Assembly (NCBI GenBank): GCA_964495075.1
Contig: CAZBUJ010000009.1
Location: forward strand, 1 to 64,000
Reading direction: 5' to 3'
Source: JAFGJQ01 sp964495075
Lineage (GTDB): Bacteria; Planctomycetota; Phycisphaerae; UBA1845
Length of the DNA stretch: 64,000 nt
Positions 9,401 to 18,462 of the stretch are shown piece after piece. The first letter of the stretch is position 1, and each line of letters starts with the position of its first letter. The notes under the pieces are model-generated. The model saw only the letters and a program-made list of their open reading frames with translations, did not search any database and was not told the DNA's origin. The position numbers were made by a program, and so were the translations under genes.

Positions 9401-10993
9401 GTGTACCCCGTTGTGCCCGCGCACGACCCGGCACGCGTGGGCGATCCAACGCTCCTCGCCGTTTCGCGTGCGGATCCGATAATCCAGCTCGTGGGACTCA
9501 CTGTCTGAATCGGGTGAGGCACCAACGTGCGACGCGGCCCGGGTCCGGTCATCGGAGTGGACGATGGCAGCCAGCAAGCTGGGGTCGCGCTCAAACTCCT
9601 CGGCCCGGTACCCGGTGATGCGCTCGCAAGCCGGCGAGCAATAGAGGAGCGCTCCGTCCGGACCGATCCAGTACTCCCAGTCATAGGTGAAGTCCGCCAC
9701 CGTTCGATAGCGCTCTTCGCTCTCCCGCAGCGCCGCTTCGGCTCGCCGATGGGCCAGCCCGATCGCGAGGTGGCCGGCGAACCGCTCCAGCATGGCCACC
9801 TTCTCCGTCGTGAAACGCCCGCGGCGGCGATCGTTGAACTGGATCAGCCCGAGCGTGGTCTCGCCCACCCGCAACGGCAGCAGCGCGACCGACTCGTAGC
9901 CTTCGCCGTTGCAGCGATTGCGGGTGCGGGACTGGCGCTCGGCCTCCGTCGTGCTGCCCAGCAGGCCGGTGGTGCAGTTGGTCCAAAAGCTGCCGTGGGC
10001 GGTGAAGAACGGTTTAGATGGGTCGAAGCGGCCGCAGAGAACGTTCCCGCACATGCATTCCAGCACCGGATTCCCCCGACTGTCACGGACCATCTCGCCG
10101 CGCTCATCCATGGCGCAGAGCCGGTTCTCCGCCTGGACGAACTCGTCGGAGAATCCGCGTGTCTCGAAGTAGGGGAAGTCCTGGCCATCGCGGAGGCGGA
10201 TGCCCACCGCCTCGCAGTCCGCGATGTGGCTGAGGAGCGCGGTCGTGGACCGCATCATCGTTTGTGTGTCTTCGCTCGTGTTGAGGAGGCGCAACAGCTC
10301 GATCAAAGCCTCGCGTTCTCGTTCCGCCTGGGTGCGTTCCAGCAGCTCGACGTGCAGCCGCTCATTCACGTCTCGCAATTCGGCCGTGCGCTCCCACACC
10401 CGCCATTCCAACTCCTCCTTGGACCTGGGCAACGCGTCCTCGGCGCGCTCTCGGTCAGCGATGGCGGTGCTCTGTTGCTCGATGAGACGGGCGTTCTGGA
10501 GAACCAGCGCGAACACACGGGCCAGCGTATCCTGCATCTCTACAACGGCCTGGACGCGCTGATCGTCCGCCAGCCCGAGCACCAACAGGGCGCCCAATCG
10601 ATCGGGGCCGGCCTGAAGCGGCAGTCCCAACGACAGGCCGTATCCCAGACGCTTCAGGATCCCCTCCGCTTCGGTGTGCCCCGCTCCGAAGCGCCACAAC
10701 ACCGGCCGCGAAGTATCAGCGATCATCTCGACCAGACGTCGGGCTCCGGCCGACTCGGCCTGAGCGCGCCGTTGCTCCGGGGTGACGCCCAGCAGCCGGT
10801 ACGCGCAGGGTCCTCGTTCCTTGGGGTGGGCCCCGAACATGACCACCGTGCGGGCGCCGCTGAGCGCGCGGATTTCTTGGGTGATGCGGCTGACGACCGC
10901 CGGCAGGGAGGCCGCTCGGCCAAGCACAGACTGCACAATGTCCAGCGTCATCGCTGCGACGGCACGTTCACGACCTGACACTTCTGGATCCAT
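6404..10993 (-). CDS. 1529-aa multi-GAF/PAS sensor histidine kinase (HisKA_2 type)
   Basis: This very large cytoplasmic kinase has no membrane segment. In approximate order it contains GAF (5-165), a coiled coil (180-235), GAF with several Cys (245-415, including ECMCGNVLCGRFDPS), PAS (425-545), GAF (560-705), GAF (720-870), two PAS domains (880-1130), GAF (1135-1290), then HisKA_2 with EIHHRVKNNMQ near residue 1334 and HATPase_c to the end. There is no receiver on this protein. The ATG at 10993 has AGAAGGA 5 nt upstream. It heads a three-gene set joined by 4-nt overlaps with the hybrid kinase and NarL regulator downstream. The number of sensor domains suggests integration of many cytosolic signals. 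Confidence 0.9.
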   Translation of the reverse strand: MDPEVSGRERAVAAMTLDIVQSVLGRAASLPAVVSRITQEIRALSGARTVVMFGAHPKERGPCAYRLLGVTPEQRRAQAESAGARRLVEMIADTSRPVLWRFGAGHTEAEGILKRLGYGLSLGLPLQAGPDRLGALLVLGLADDQRVQAVVEMQDTLARVFALVLQNARLIEQQSTAIADRERAEDALPRSKEELEWRVWERTAELRDVNERLHVELLERTQAEREREALIELLRLLNTSEDTQTMMRSTTALLSHIADCEAVGIRLRDGQDFPYFETRGFSDEFVQAENRLCAMDERGEMVRDSRGNPVLECMCGNVLCGRFDPSKPFFTAHGSFWTNCTTGLLGSTTEAERQSRTRNRCNGEGYESVALLPLRVGETTLGLIQFNDRRRGRFTTEKVAMLERFAGHLAIGLAHRRAEAALRESEERYRTVADFTYDWEYWIGPDGALLYCSPACERITGYRAEEFERDPSLLAAIVHSDDRTRAASHVGASPDSDSESHELDYRIRTRNGEERWIAHACRVVRGHNGVHLGRRASNRDITERKRIERVNTARLRLLQFAATHSLDELLEATLNEAEGLTGSVIGFYHFLGADEKTLSLQNWSTRTKAEFCTAEGKGRHYDISVAGVWVDCIRERRPIIHNDYSSLPHRKGYPPGHAAVVRELVVPVFRGDRIVAVLGVGNKPQDYSSGDVVTLCLMADLAWDIAERKRAEQESCRANRALRVLSECNQAVIRAAHEAELLTAVCQVVVESGEYRAAWVGYAEEDAARSVRPMAQAGFEAGDLEALRMTWADSERGVGTTGRAIRTGRFCVARQAEDDPVLASWSERRNKDGPACSLGLPLFVGGKPVGALSIYSDAADGFDAREIGLLCEMASDLAYGIETQRTRSAHARAEAGLQLFRQLTDQSNDAIFVIEPQTGRVLDVNDTAGRVLGYSRKELLNLRVSDFDPGMRGESRWAEHLQAVRTSGGLTLESTHQRKDGTTFPVEISVSYTVQDQKNYLIGAVRDITERKRAQDDLQRSNELLRAVIEAAPTAIIGLDLAGNVQTVWNPAAEKMLGWSAREVVGRPLPTVPAESQEEFASFRERIRAGMTLDGVEVRRQRRDGTAIDYSIYASPLHDSEGRIIGNIAVLVDISRRKKAEEELRRSERQKTILNRIASIVLTAPDEDMYSDVLAVILDVLRSPQGLFGFIADNGDLVTPSLTEDVWKQRQISGKPIVFPSGSWGESVWGRAIREKTSFVSNGPFHTPAGHLSIHSFLSTPIIFGDRSIGILSVANRDGGYTEENTALLETIAGYLAPILNARLQRDRMERERKRAEERIVRQLREKELLVREIHHRVKNNMQVIASLLDLQIRQAGNEQLRELLAASRGRIRTMAMVHERLYTAEDMACINLRGYIQALVTESLGLYGVTSDQVEVEVDVEQWTLAVATAIPCGLIIHELLSNALRHAFPGRKRGHVGISLVRTGSGSVELIVKDDGVGVPKDLDCSETQSLGLRLVRILATDQLGGTVSIRRENGTQVQVRFRDTPS

Positions 10994-11714
10994 AGCATCC
11001 TTCTGACTCGCTCACGCTCCGCAGCACGTCGCGGAAGGCGTGGACGAGTAGTGTCGGAGAGACACTCACCACGTCACAGAAGCGGCCGATGTCCTCTGAA
11101 TGGCGGCGGCGCTACGGTGGCGCGACGCAGCACTTTGCTTATCTATACCAGACGTGTATCGACGACGTGCACGCCGACGGGGACGTCCCAACCCTTCCAT
11201 TCCATCGTCGGTTCACACCGTTCCGCTGAAGCCGTTGGCCCTACCACCTGCCGGGTTCGTCTTGCGGTCGTCCGGTGGCCTCCGGGCGCTTGCTCCGCCG
11301 GCCACAAAACCAGCCGCCGCCGACCGTGTCGACGAACATCACTCCGAAACGCGTGTTCTGGGTGCGGGCACGAGCCGTCCGGCACGAGGCACTCATCCGC
11401 CGCCCATTCTCCGAAATGGACAAATCACGCCACTCGTTCAGAGTACCAGCACGGCCCGGAACCCGCCTCCATTGTGTCAGGTCCGGGCATCGAGTCAAGC
11501 GCTCCCCTACGCGGTTTGACCAGGAAATGGATGGAATTTACCAGTCGCCGTGTCGTGGACGGTGGCCACGAGCCGTCCCGCCCCTCGTCAGACTTCCTGA
11601 CCATCCAAACCGATCGTGGCGCACGCGGCGCTCGTCGACACGCCGCCGATCTTCCGCGGGGCCGCTTGCCGAGTTCCAATCGCGAAAGCACACAGGAATG
11701 GCCGACGAATACGG
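10994..11714 (+). other. non-coding stretch, possibly decayed
   Basis: This 720-nt stretch lies between two divergent two-component loci. I find no reading frame with protein-like composition on either strand. It should hold the promoter of the minus-strand kinase operon. The sequence just upstream of the kinase-tail remnant at 11715 may be scrambled residue of the same lost kinase gene, but I see no recognisable motif in it. Confidence 0.4.
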
Positions 11715-11897
11715 ATGGCAAGCGGGGGAGGCACGAACGCGCCAGCGAGCGTGGTTGCCCGCGGGTCGGACGCGACGATCGAGGATGAGTTGGACCAGCG
11801 TACGGTCCGGTTGCGGAAGCCCGTCAGCGTGTCCGAGTTGCCGCATCTGGCCGTGGCTCTCGTGGCGGGTGGCGGCCGCCGGGAGGCAAACGAGTGA
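11715..11897 (+). pseudogene. C-terminal receiver tail of a lost hybrid histidine kinase
   Basis: The frame ends with PASVVARGSDATIEDEL then DQRTVRLRKPVSVSELPHLA. This matches the last strand, conserved Lys-Pro and final helix of the C-terminal receivers of both intact hybrid kinases in the window (DRTILLRKPFQMSDLAALLR in the 1346-aa kinase and LLMRKPFPLVELSQAV in the 688-aa kinase). Its TGA overlaps the GTG of the following regulator as GTGA, the same coupling seen in the intact module at 4341-4344. The rest of the kinase is absent. This is therefore a fossil of the partner of the regulator at 11894. The ATG at 11715 is only the first in-frame start of the remnant. Confidence 0.55.
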
Positions 11898-12550
11898 AGG
11901 CGCCAATTTCAGTGTTGCTTGTGGATGACCACGCTCTGGTGCTGAGCATGCTCCGCGATCGCCTGGATGGTGAGCGGGACATCACGGTCGTCGCGGCTGT
12001 CGGAAGCGCTACCGAGGCGCTGGAGGAGGCCCCTCGAACGAAGCCGGACGTTGTGGTCATGGACATTGACATGCCGGGCATGGACTGCTTTGGGGCGGTA
12101 CGCACGATCCGGGCGACATGCCCCGAGACACGGACGATATTCCTGAGCTCCTTTTTCAACGACGCTTACATCGACCAGGCTCTGGCGGTTGATGCGGCAG
12201 GTTACCTGACAAAGGGCGAGCCGCCCGGCGTGGTGATCGAGGCCATTCGGGCCGTGAAGGCGGGACAACATCGTTTCTCGGCCGAGGTGACGTCACGCAT
12301 CGTGGTGCAACACGGCGGCATCCGGCATGCGCGGAAGGGGCATTCGCGAGCCTCCACGCTCTCCGGACGCGAGCTCGAGATCGTTCGCTATGTGGCACAC
12401 GGGCTGTCGCAGAAGCAGATCGCCCGAGTCACCCACCGCAGCAAGAAGACCATTCACAAGCACTGCAACAATATCATGGCCAAGCTCGATATCCACGATC
12501 GTGTCGAGTTGGCCCGGTTTGCCATCCGCGAGGGGCTGGCCCAGGCGTGA
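11894..12550 (+). CDS. NarL/FixJ-type response regulator, orphaned
   Basis: 218 residues: receiver (VDDH pocket, Asp57 in VMDIDMPG, Lys in GYLTK) and LuxR-type helix-turn-helix (LSGRELEIVRYVAHGLSQK to KKTIHKHCNNIMAKLDI). The GTG at 11894 has GGGAGG 7 nt upstream and overlaps the stop of a kinase remnant. The receiver keeps all catalytic residues and the domain looks intact, so it probably still works, perhaps phosphorylated by a paralogous kinase elsewhere. Its C-terminal HDRVELARFAIREGL is nearly the same as in the regulator at 35601, which suggests related DNA targets. Confidence 0.92.
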   Translation: MKAPISVLLVDDHALVLSMLRDRLDGERDITVVAAVGSATEALEEAPRTKPDVVVMDIDMPGMDCFGAVRTIRATCPETRTIFLSSFFNDAYIDQALAVDAAGYLTKGEPPGVVIEAIRAVKAGQHRFSAEVTSRIVVQHGGIRHARKGHSRASTLSGRELEIVRYVAHGLSQKQIARVTHRSKKTIHKHCNNIMAKLDIHDRVELARFAIREGLAQA

Positions 12551-12783
12551 GACAACCGGCCGGCATCCCGGCCGGGGTCCTTACCGATCGCGAGCGTCCA
12601 CCGGAAGAATACGCCCAACGGCCTATGGGGAGGCACCGGGCACACCCCGATAAAGCGGTGATCGGTGCGTGCTGGTCCGCGCGGATGCCGGATATCCAGG
12701 CGGTGCCGTGCGCCGCCGCGGGGGCGGGTGCCGTTACTCGGAATCGCGTAAATACGGATCGCAAACAGAAAGGAGAGTCCCTG

Positions 12784-12981
12784 ATGAAAGCCAAGAGCCG
12801 CAGGTACAAGGCCGCTGCCGTGGTGCTCAGTGGCGGAATGCTGTTGGGGAACGTGAGCTGCGTCCCGGACAACTACTGGGTAGACCTGGCCGGGGCCCTC
12901 ATCAGCAGCGCGGCGGACACCGTCATGGTGGACGTGATCGACGATATGCTCAATCCACCTGCTACGGCATCGGAGGAATGA
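12784..12981 (+). CDS. small exported protein, probable lipoprotein
   Basis: A 65-residue protein starting at an ATG behind AAAGGAGAG. The basic N-terminus (KAKSRRYK) is followed by a hydrophobic stretch AAAVVLSGGMLLGNVSC, which could be a signal peptide ending in a weak lipobox-like Cys, leaving a mature peptide of about 40 residues (VPDNYWVDLAGALISSAADT). I do not recognise the family. It lies 60 nt upstream of an outer-membrane-type barrel gene in the same direction, so the two may be co-transcribed. An in-frame extension back to 12547 has no ribosome site and poor composition and is rejected. Confidence 0.65.
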   Translation: MKAKSRRYKAAAVVLSGGMLLGNVSCVPDNYWVDLAGALISSAADTVMVDVIDDMLNPPATASEE

Positions 12982-13042
12982 TCGCAGCGCCGCGGTTCCC
13001 GTGACGGAGTACGGCACGGCCGCGCGGTAAGGAGAACGGATC

Positions 13043-14083
13043 ATGACCCTAACGTGTTACCACCACGGACTCCGGCTGACCGTGGCGATCATCCTAACGG
13101 TGTCGGTGCGGCTGGCGTCGGGGCAGGAGTCGGCCCTCGCGCCGAATAGCCAAGAGCCTGTCGGCAGGAGCATCGAGCCTTCCTCCTTCGCGCTTCAGCC
13201 CGGGGAAGACGAGACCGCGGCCGAGCGGGTGGAGATCACCACCTTCGAAGAAGAGAAACCGGCCTGTCCGGTCAGCTTTGATGTCACCTACTACCTGTAC
13301 AGCGACTACATCTTTCGCGGGATCAACTTCTCGGAGTATGGAACGGAAGGGCGGGAGAAGCTGAACCACCAGATGACCACGGACATGTCGTTTGATCTCG
13401 GCAAGATGTTCGGCCAGCCCGCCGGGCAGTGGGGAACGGTTTCATTCGGGACCTTCTTCGAGTGGTACGGCGCGCAGAAAGTGCTTGACCCGGAGCACGG
13501 CGGACAGAATCTCCAGGAGGTGGATTACGTCCTGAGCTGGTCCTATGACATCGAACCGATCGCCACGGGATTGACGCTCGGCTACACCTTCTACACCTTC
13601 CCCAACGCGAAAGGCATCAACACAAGCGAGTGGTTCTTCAGCCTCGAGCACAACGATGCATGGATGTGGAGATGGCTGTGGCCGAACAACGAGGACGGCG
13701 TCCTGAATCCCTCCTTCTTCTTCGCCCAGGATGTCGACATCGCGGACGGCGGGTGCTGGATGGAGTTCGGTCTGAGCCACGCATTCGGGCTCTTTGACAA
13801 CTTCACGCTGACGCCGGAGGTGGTCTTCGCGGTCGATCATCGGTGGCTCGATCCCGTGTTGGGTACGGGGCGACCCGGGGCCACTCGGCTTGCCTTCGTG
13901 CGGTACGGACTTTCCGGCGCGTACGATCTGACACCGATGCTGCACCTGCCGGACTGGGCGGGGTCGGTTAGCCTGGCCGCCTTCCTTTACTTCAGCGACG
14001 CCTTGGGCAACATCGAGGACAACGACCTCATTCAGGACGAGTTCTACGGCGGGATGTCGATTGGCTGGTCTTGGGGTGGGTGA
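13043..14083 (+). CDS. outer-membrane beta-barrel-like secreted protein
   Basis: 346 residues. An N-terminal signal peptide (hydrophobic core LTVAIILTVSVRLASG) is followed by a low-complexity acidic linker and then a strand-rich domain with alternating aromatic residues (DVTYYLYSDYIFRGINFSE, YVLSWSYDIEPI, LTLGYTFYTF). The motif Y-SDYIFRGI near the start of the mature domain is common in periplasm-facing barrel proteins of the TorF/Gcw_chp type. The protein ends in GGMSIGWSWGG; the terminal residue is not Phe. AAGGAG lies 8 nt before the ATG. The role is unknown; a porin or surface barrel is the best guess. Confidence 0.65.
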   Translation: MTLTCYHHGLRLTVAIILTVSVRLASGQESALAPNSQEPVGRSIEPSSFALQPGEDETAAERVEITTFEEEKPACPVSFDVTYYLYSDYIFRGINFSEYGTEGREKLNHQMTTDMSFDLGKMFGQPAGQWGTVSFGTFFEWYGAQKVLDPEHGGQNLQEVDYVLSWSYDIEPIATGLTLGYTFYTFPNAKGINTSEWFFSLEHNDAWMWRWLWPNNEDGVLNPSFFFAQDVDIADGGCWMEFGLSHAFGLFDNFTLTPEVVFAVDHRWLDPVLGTGRPGATRLAFVRYGLSGAYDLTPMLHLPDWAGSVSLAAFLYFSDALGNIEDNDLIQDEFYGGMSIGWSWGG

Positions 14084-14582
14084 CCGTCGGCGCAACAGAG
14101 GCGTCGGGCGCATCATCGCGAACCGGCCGCGCCGGCGCTACCGCGCATCCTGCCCCGGCGTTGTCGTGACGGTGCGCTGCCCAGTCACGCGTCGTGGTCC
14201 GTGGCCGCCGGGCGGCGGTCTGGTTCCCTTTGCGTCCCGGCTGCGGTGCCCATAGTGGAGGGCACGCGGTGAAGCCGACCGGTAACTTGCGATCACGCCC
14301 TACGACCCGTCGATCGTCGCCACAATGACTCGACGGATCGCCATAGGGGTTCTCGTGAACGTTGATCCCGGGCCCCGGGTGCTTCATCGTCGGCCGATTC
14401 TCGAATAGGCCAGCGGGCCTACGAATTGCGCTGTCGCAGCATCCGATCAATAGTGACGAGGCAGGTTGTCCCGATCTCGGACTCCTGTCCCATGTGAGCC
14501 GCAACAGATCCGCGGGGCCGGCGGGTTGTGTCCGACGGGGCGATCGCTCCCGGCGGCGGACAGACATGTGGAGGCAGATTCA
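14084..14582 (+). other. intergenic stretch without a recognisable gene
   Basis: About 500 nt between the barrel gene and the chemoreceptor. Frames on both strands have arginine/proline-rich shadow composition. The chemoreceptor promoter is expected here; I could not identify a convincing element and the bipartite repeat found upstream of other sensory genes is absent. Confidence 0.4.
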
Positions 14583-17500
14583 ATGACGCTTGGCAGGAAA
14601 CTAGTGACGTCGTTCCTCGGCTGCGGGGTGATCCCGCTCGCAATCGTCGCCTACATGAGTTACTCCACCGCCAACAGCGGGATGGAGACGATCAACCAGC
14701 GCGGCGGGCAGGGGTTGCAGGAAAGCGCTTACAACCAGTTGGTGGCTTTGCGCGACGTGAAGAAGACGCAGATTGAGAAGTACTTCGACGAGCGCAAGGG
14801 TGACATGGGCGTTTTGGTCGAGACGGTCAAGGCGCTCCGCTCCGAAGCAATGGAGAAGCTGCGGGCCAACCGAGACGTCAAACGCGCGGCGGTCGAGCGG
14901 TACTTTCAGTCCATTCGCGACCAGGTCGTGACGTTTTCCGAGGATCGCATGATCGTGGAGGCCATGAGAGGCTTCCGCGACGCGTTTCGGCAGTTCCGCG
15001 CCGAGAATGAAATATCCGACGCGGACCTGGAGACTCAGCGCCAGGCGCTGCTGACCTACTACACGGGCGATTTCTCGTCGGAGTACGGCAAGCAGAACGA
15101 CGGTCAATCACCGCATGCCGAAGATCTCCTCCGACAACTGGATGACGACTCGCTCGCTTTGCAGTACGCGTACATCAAGGCGAATCCTCATCCGCTCGGC
15201 TCGAAGCACTTGCTGGACAAGGCGCCGGACGAGTCGAGTTACAGCACGCTGCACGGCCACATCCACCCGATTGTGCGCAGCTACCTCGAGAAATTCGGGT
15301 ACTACGACATCTTCCTGGTCGATCCCGAGACAGGGGACATCGTATACACCCAGTTCAAGGAGTTGGACTTCACCACGTCGCTGATTGACGGGCCGTACTC
15401 CAAGACGAACTTCGGCGAGTGCTTCCGCAAGGCGAACGAGGCGGGCAACAAGGACACCGTGGTGATGGTCGACTACAAGCAGTACACACCGTCATACGAG
15501 GCTCCCGCGAGTTTCATTGCGTCCCCCATCTTCGACGGAGACGAGAAAATCGGCATCGCCATGTTCCAGATGCCCATTGATCGGCTTAACAAGATCATGG
15601 GCGAGCGTTCGGGACTGGGCCGGACCGGTGAGACGTACCTGGTCGGTCCCGATTTGCTGATGCGCTCAGATTCGTATCTCGACGCGGAGAAGCATAACGT
15701 TGTGTCGTCCTTCCGCCATCAGGAAACCGGCCGCGTGGACACCAAGGCCGTCCGGGCCGCCCTGGCGGGCAAGACCGGCGCCGACAACATCATTGATTAC
15801 AACGGGAACCCGGTGCTCAGCGCCTACTGCCCCGTCGACATCGGCGGCATCACCTGGGCCCTGCTCGCCGAGATCGACGTCGCGGAAGCATTCGTCCCCA
15901 AGGCCGAAGGCAGCGACACGGACTTCTTCGCCACGTACAAGAACCTGTACGGCTACTACGACCTGTTCCTCATCAACCCGGACGGATACTGCTTCTACAC
16001 GGTGTGCCACGAGGCCGACTACCAGACCAACCTTGCAAGCGGTACGTACAAGGACTCGAACCTCGGTAAGCTGGTGCGCGAGGTGCTCAAGACGGGCGAG
16101 TTCAGCTTTTCAGACTTCGAGCCGTACGCGCCGAGCAACGGGGAGCCCGCTGCGTTCATCGCCCAACCCGTTGTGCACGACGGTACCACCGAGGTGGTCG
16201 TGTCCCTGCAATTGCCGATCGATGCGATCAACAAGATCATGGGCATCCGGGCAGGAATGGGCAAGACGGGTGAGACTTATCTCGTCGGTCCCGACCTGCT
16301 GATGCGGTCAGATTCGTATCTCGACCCGACGAATCACTCGGTCGTCGCATCGTTCAAGAATGCGGCCACGGGGTCGGTCGACACGGCGGCCGCAAACGCC
16401 GCTCTGCATGGCGAGACCGACGCGAAGATCATCACCGACTACAACGGCAATCCGGTCCTCAGTGCCTATGCGCCGCTCGACGTGTTCGGTACGCGCTGGG
16501 CACTGCTGGCCGAGATCGACGAGGCAGAGGCGCTGGCCGCCGTCAAGGACATGCAGGCCACCAGTGCCTCCGCGACGACGCGCCTGCTGGTGTGGGTAGG
16601 GAGTCTGGGCGCCGTCGCCGCCGTGCTGGTCACGCTCATCAGCCTGTTTATCGCCCGGTCGATCAGCAAACCGATCACGCGGATCATCGCCGGATTGAAC
16701 GACGGGGCTGATCAGGTCAACGATGCGGCCAGCCAGGTCGCCATCGCGTCGCAGCAGTTGGCCGAAGGCGCCAGTGAGCAGGCGTCCTCCTTGGAAGAAT
16801 CGAGTTCGGCCTTGGAGGAGATGGCGGCCATGACGCGCACCAATGCCGAGAACGCCAAAGAGGCCAACAACCTCAGCGGTCAAGCCCGCGACGCGGCCCA
16901 GGCCGGCGATCAGACGATGGAGAGGCTCAACGGCGCCATGGCGGCCATCAACGAGTCCTCCGGACAGATCAGCAAGATCATCAAGGTGATCGAGGAGATC
17001 GCCTTCCAGACCAACCTTCTGGCCCTCAACGCCGCGGTCGAAGCAGCCCGCGCCGGTGAGCACGGCAAAGGCTTTGCCGTGGTGGCCGATGAGGTGCGCA
17101 ACCTGGCCCAGCGCTGCGGCCAGGCCGCCAAGGAAACGACCGGCCTGATCGAAGACTCGGTCGACAGGGCCAAGGAGGGTGCAAATGTAGCCGGCGAAGT
17201 CGGAAAAGCGCTCGGGGCTATCGTCGGCGACGTGACCACGGTGACGGACCTGATCAATGGCATCGCCCGCGCCAGTGAGGAGCAAGCGCAGGGCGTTGAT
17301 CAGGTCAACACGGCCGTGTCCCAGATGGACAAGGTCACGCAGCAAAACGCGGCCGGTGCCGAGGAGTCGGCTTCCGCCGCCGAACAGCTCAGCGCTCAGG
17401 CTCAGACCGTAAAGGGGATCGTGGACGAACTCGCGGCCCTGGTCAGCGGCACTCATGCCGAGACCAGGGCCGTCACGAAGACCGTGACGGCCACACCCGC

Positions 17501-17663
17501 CATTCGCCACCCCGCCCACTCGGCCTATCTCGAGACGGGGCCGCATGCGGCACCGGTGGATGTTCTGACCGGCGCTTCCGGAAAGACGCAACCGGAGACC
17601 GACAGCGGATCGTCCGACCCCAAGTCCGCAGCCCTCGGCGACCTGGACTCGAAGGGCTTCTAA
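14583..17663 (+). CDS. methyl-accepting chemotaxis protein with duplicated Cache-like sensor
   Basis: 1026 residues; the ATG at 14583 is preceded by GGAGG. A membrane helix at about 8-28 is followed by a roughly 635-residue extracytoplasmic region, a second membrane helix at about 667-690, a HAMP-like linker and a signalling domain (about 740-1000). The hairpin tip region reads AFQTNLLALNAAVEAARAGE followed by GFAVVADEVRNLAQR, the hallmark of MCPs that contact CheA/CheW. The sensor contains two copies of a Cache-like module with a period of 214 residues; GETYLVGPDLLMRSDSYLD is identical in both (near 350 and 563). No C-terminal CheR-binding pentapeptide is evident. No other che genes are in the window, so the signalling partners lie elsewhere. 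Confidence 0.93.
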   Translation: MTLGRKLVTSFLGCGVIPLAIVAYMSYSTANSGMETINQRGGQGLQESAYNQLVALRDVKKTQIEKYFDERKGDMGVLVETVKALRSEAMEKLRANRDVKRAAVERYFQSIRDQVVTFSEDRMIVEAMRGFRDAFRQFRAENEISDADLETQRQALLTYYTGDFSSEYGKQNDGQSPHAEDLLRQLDDDSLALQYAYIKANPHPLGSKHLLDKAPDESSYSTLHGHIHPIVRSYLEKFGYYDIFLVDPETGDIVYTQFKELDFTTSLIDGPYSKTNFGECFRKANEAGNKDTVVMVDYKQYTPSYEAPASFIASPIFDGDEKIGIAMFQMPIDRLNKIMGERSGLGRTGETYLVGPDLLMRSDSYLDAEKHNVVSSFRHQETGRVDTKAVRAALAGKTGADNIIDYNGNPVLSAYCPVDIGGITWALLAEIDVAEAFVPKAEGSDTDFFATYKNLYGYYDLFLINPDGYCFYTVCHEADYQTNLASGTYKDSNLGKLVREVLKTGEFSFSDFEPYAPSNGEPAAFIAQPVVHDGTTEVVVSLQLPIDAINKIMGIRAGMGKTGETYLVGPDLLMRSDSYLDPTNHSVVASFKNAATGSVDTAAANAALHGETDAKIITDYNGNPVLSAYAPLDVFGTRWALLAEIDEAEALAAVKDMQATSASATTRLLVWVGSLGAVAAVLVTLISLFIARSISKPITRIIAGLNDGADQVNDAASQVAIASQQLAEGASEQASSLEESSSALEEMAAMTRTNAENAKEANNLSGQARDAAQAGDQTMERLNGAMAAINESSGQISKIIKVIEEIAFQTNLLALNAAVEAARAGEHGKGFAVVADEVRNLAQRCGQAAKETTGLIEDSVDRAKEGANVAGEVGKALGAIVGDVTTVTDLINGIARASEEQAQGVDQVNTAVSQMDKVTQQNAAGAEESASAAEQLSAQAQTVKGIVDELAALVSGTHAETRAVTKTVTATPAIRHPAHSAYLETGPHAAPVDVLTGASGKTQPETDSGSSDPKSAALGDLDSKGF

Positions 17664-17799
17664 ACAGTGGGCCCGGTGTCATGGCGGCGAGCGGGCGCCG
17701 TGTTTTGGTGAGTTCCCCGGCGCGTGTCGATCGAATCTCGACCCTGGCACGCAAGGGCACGTGCTTCCGCGTGGGGATCGTCGCCGTCCGCGTCCGCGG

Positions 17800-18182
17800 C
17801 AAAGTACGGTGCATCAACTCATCGACCAGATGCTCGCATTCAGGCCCGAGCACACGTGCCCACGCAATATACATGGACCGGCGCGGCAGCGCCGCAGCGC
17901 CTTCGTTCGCACCGGACTTGCTGTCGAGTTGGTGGGCGAACTCGTGAGAACGCAGGCCGGCGCCGAAGTCGTGACGCGAATCTCGTCCGTGACCTCCAGC
18001 CCGCCGCGACCCCCGAAACGCTTCTCTTCGCGAACGACCTGGCTGGGCCCCCGCAATTCCGCCTGTCCTTCCGGCGCAAACAGGCGGTAGCAGGCAACGT
18101 TGCCCTCGACGATTCCGAGCCCTGACGGCGGAAACGGTTGCTTGCCAACGCGCTCTCGTTTTTTGCCACTGACGCCGAACAT
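17800..18182 (-). pseudogene. MtfA-like (M90) zinc peptidase remnant with internal deletion
   Basis: From the ATG at 18182 the minus strand reads a recognisable MtfA N-terminus: KKRERVGKQPFP, then GNVACYRLFAPEGQAELRG, VREEKRFGGRGGLEVTDEIR and ACVL. The frame then breaks near 17944 and continues in another frame directly as HEFAHQLDSKSG and YIAWARVLGPECEHLVDEL, the zinc-site helix (HExxH) and following helix of the family. The roughly 60 residues that normally separate these parts are missing, and the C-terminal third (including the NPAEFFA region) is not found before 17800. This is a dead gene. MtfA homologues bind the regulator Mlc and act as peptidases in Escherichia coli. The remaining 17664-17799 and 18183-18462 contain nothing I recognise. 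Confidence 0.6.
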
Positions 18183-18462
18183 GCGAATGGCCTGGTGCCG
18201 TGCAGACAGTCGCCGTTCACAGCGCGGCGACCGCCCTGCCGGTCTGAGCACGCTGCATCTTGAGAGATTTGACGCCTCGGCACCACGCGGTTCGTCATGA
18301 TCCAGGCGGAGGCCAGGGAACGACCGGGGTTTCGACCGGCAAAGGACGGGGCTTTCGCGAGCCGGGCATTCAGCGGTACAATTCCCGGGCGGCGACGGCG
18401 GCCGGGTGCAGTTGCCGTGCGGTATCGCCCGCGGTGCCGTTCCTCCTCCGGGGGCTCTTTCG

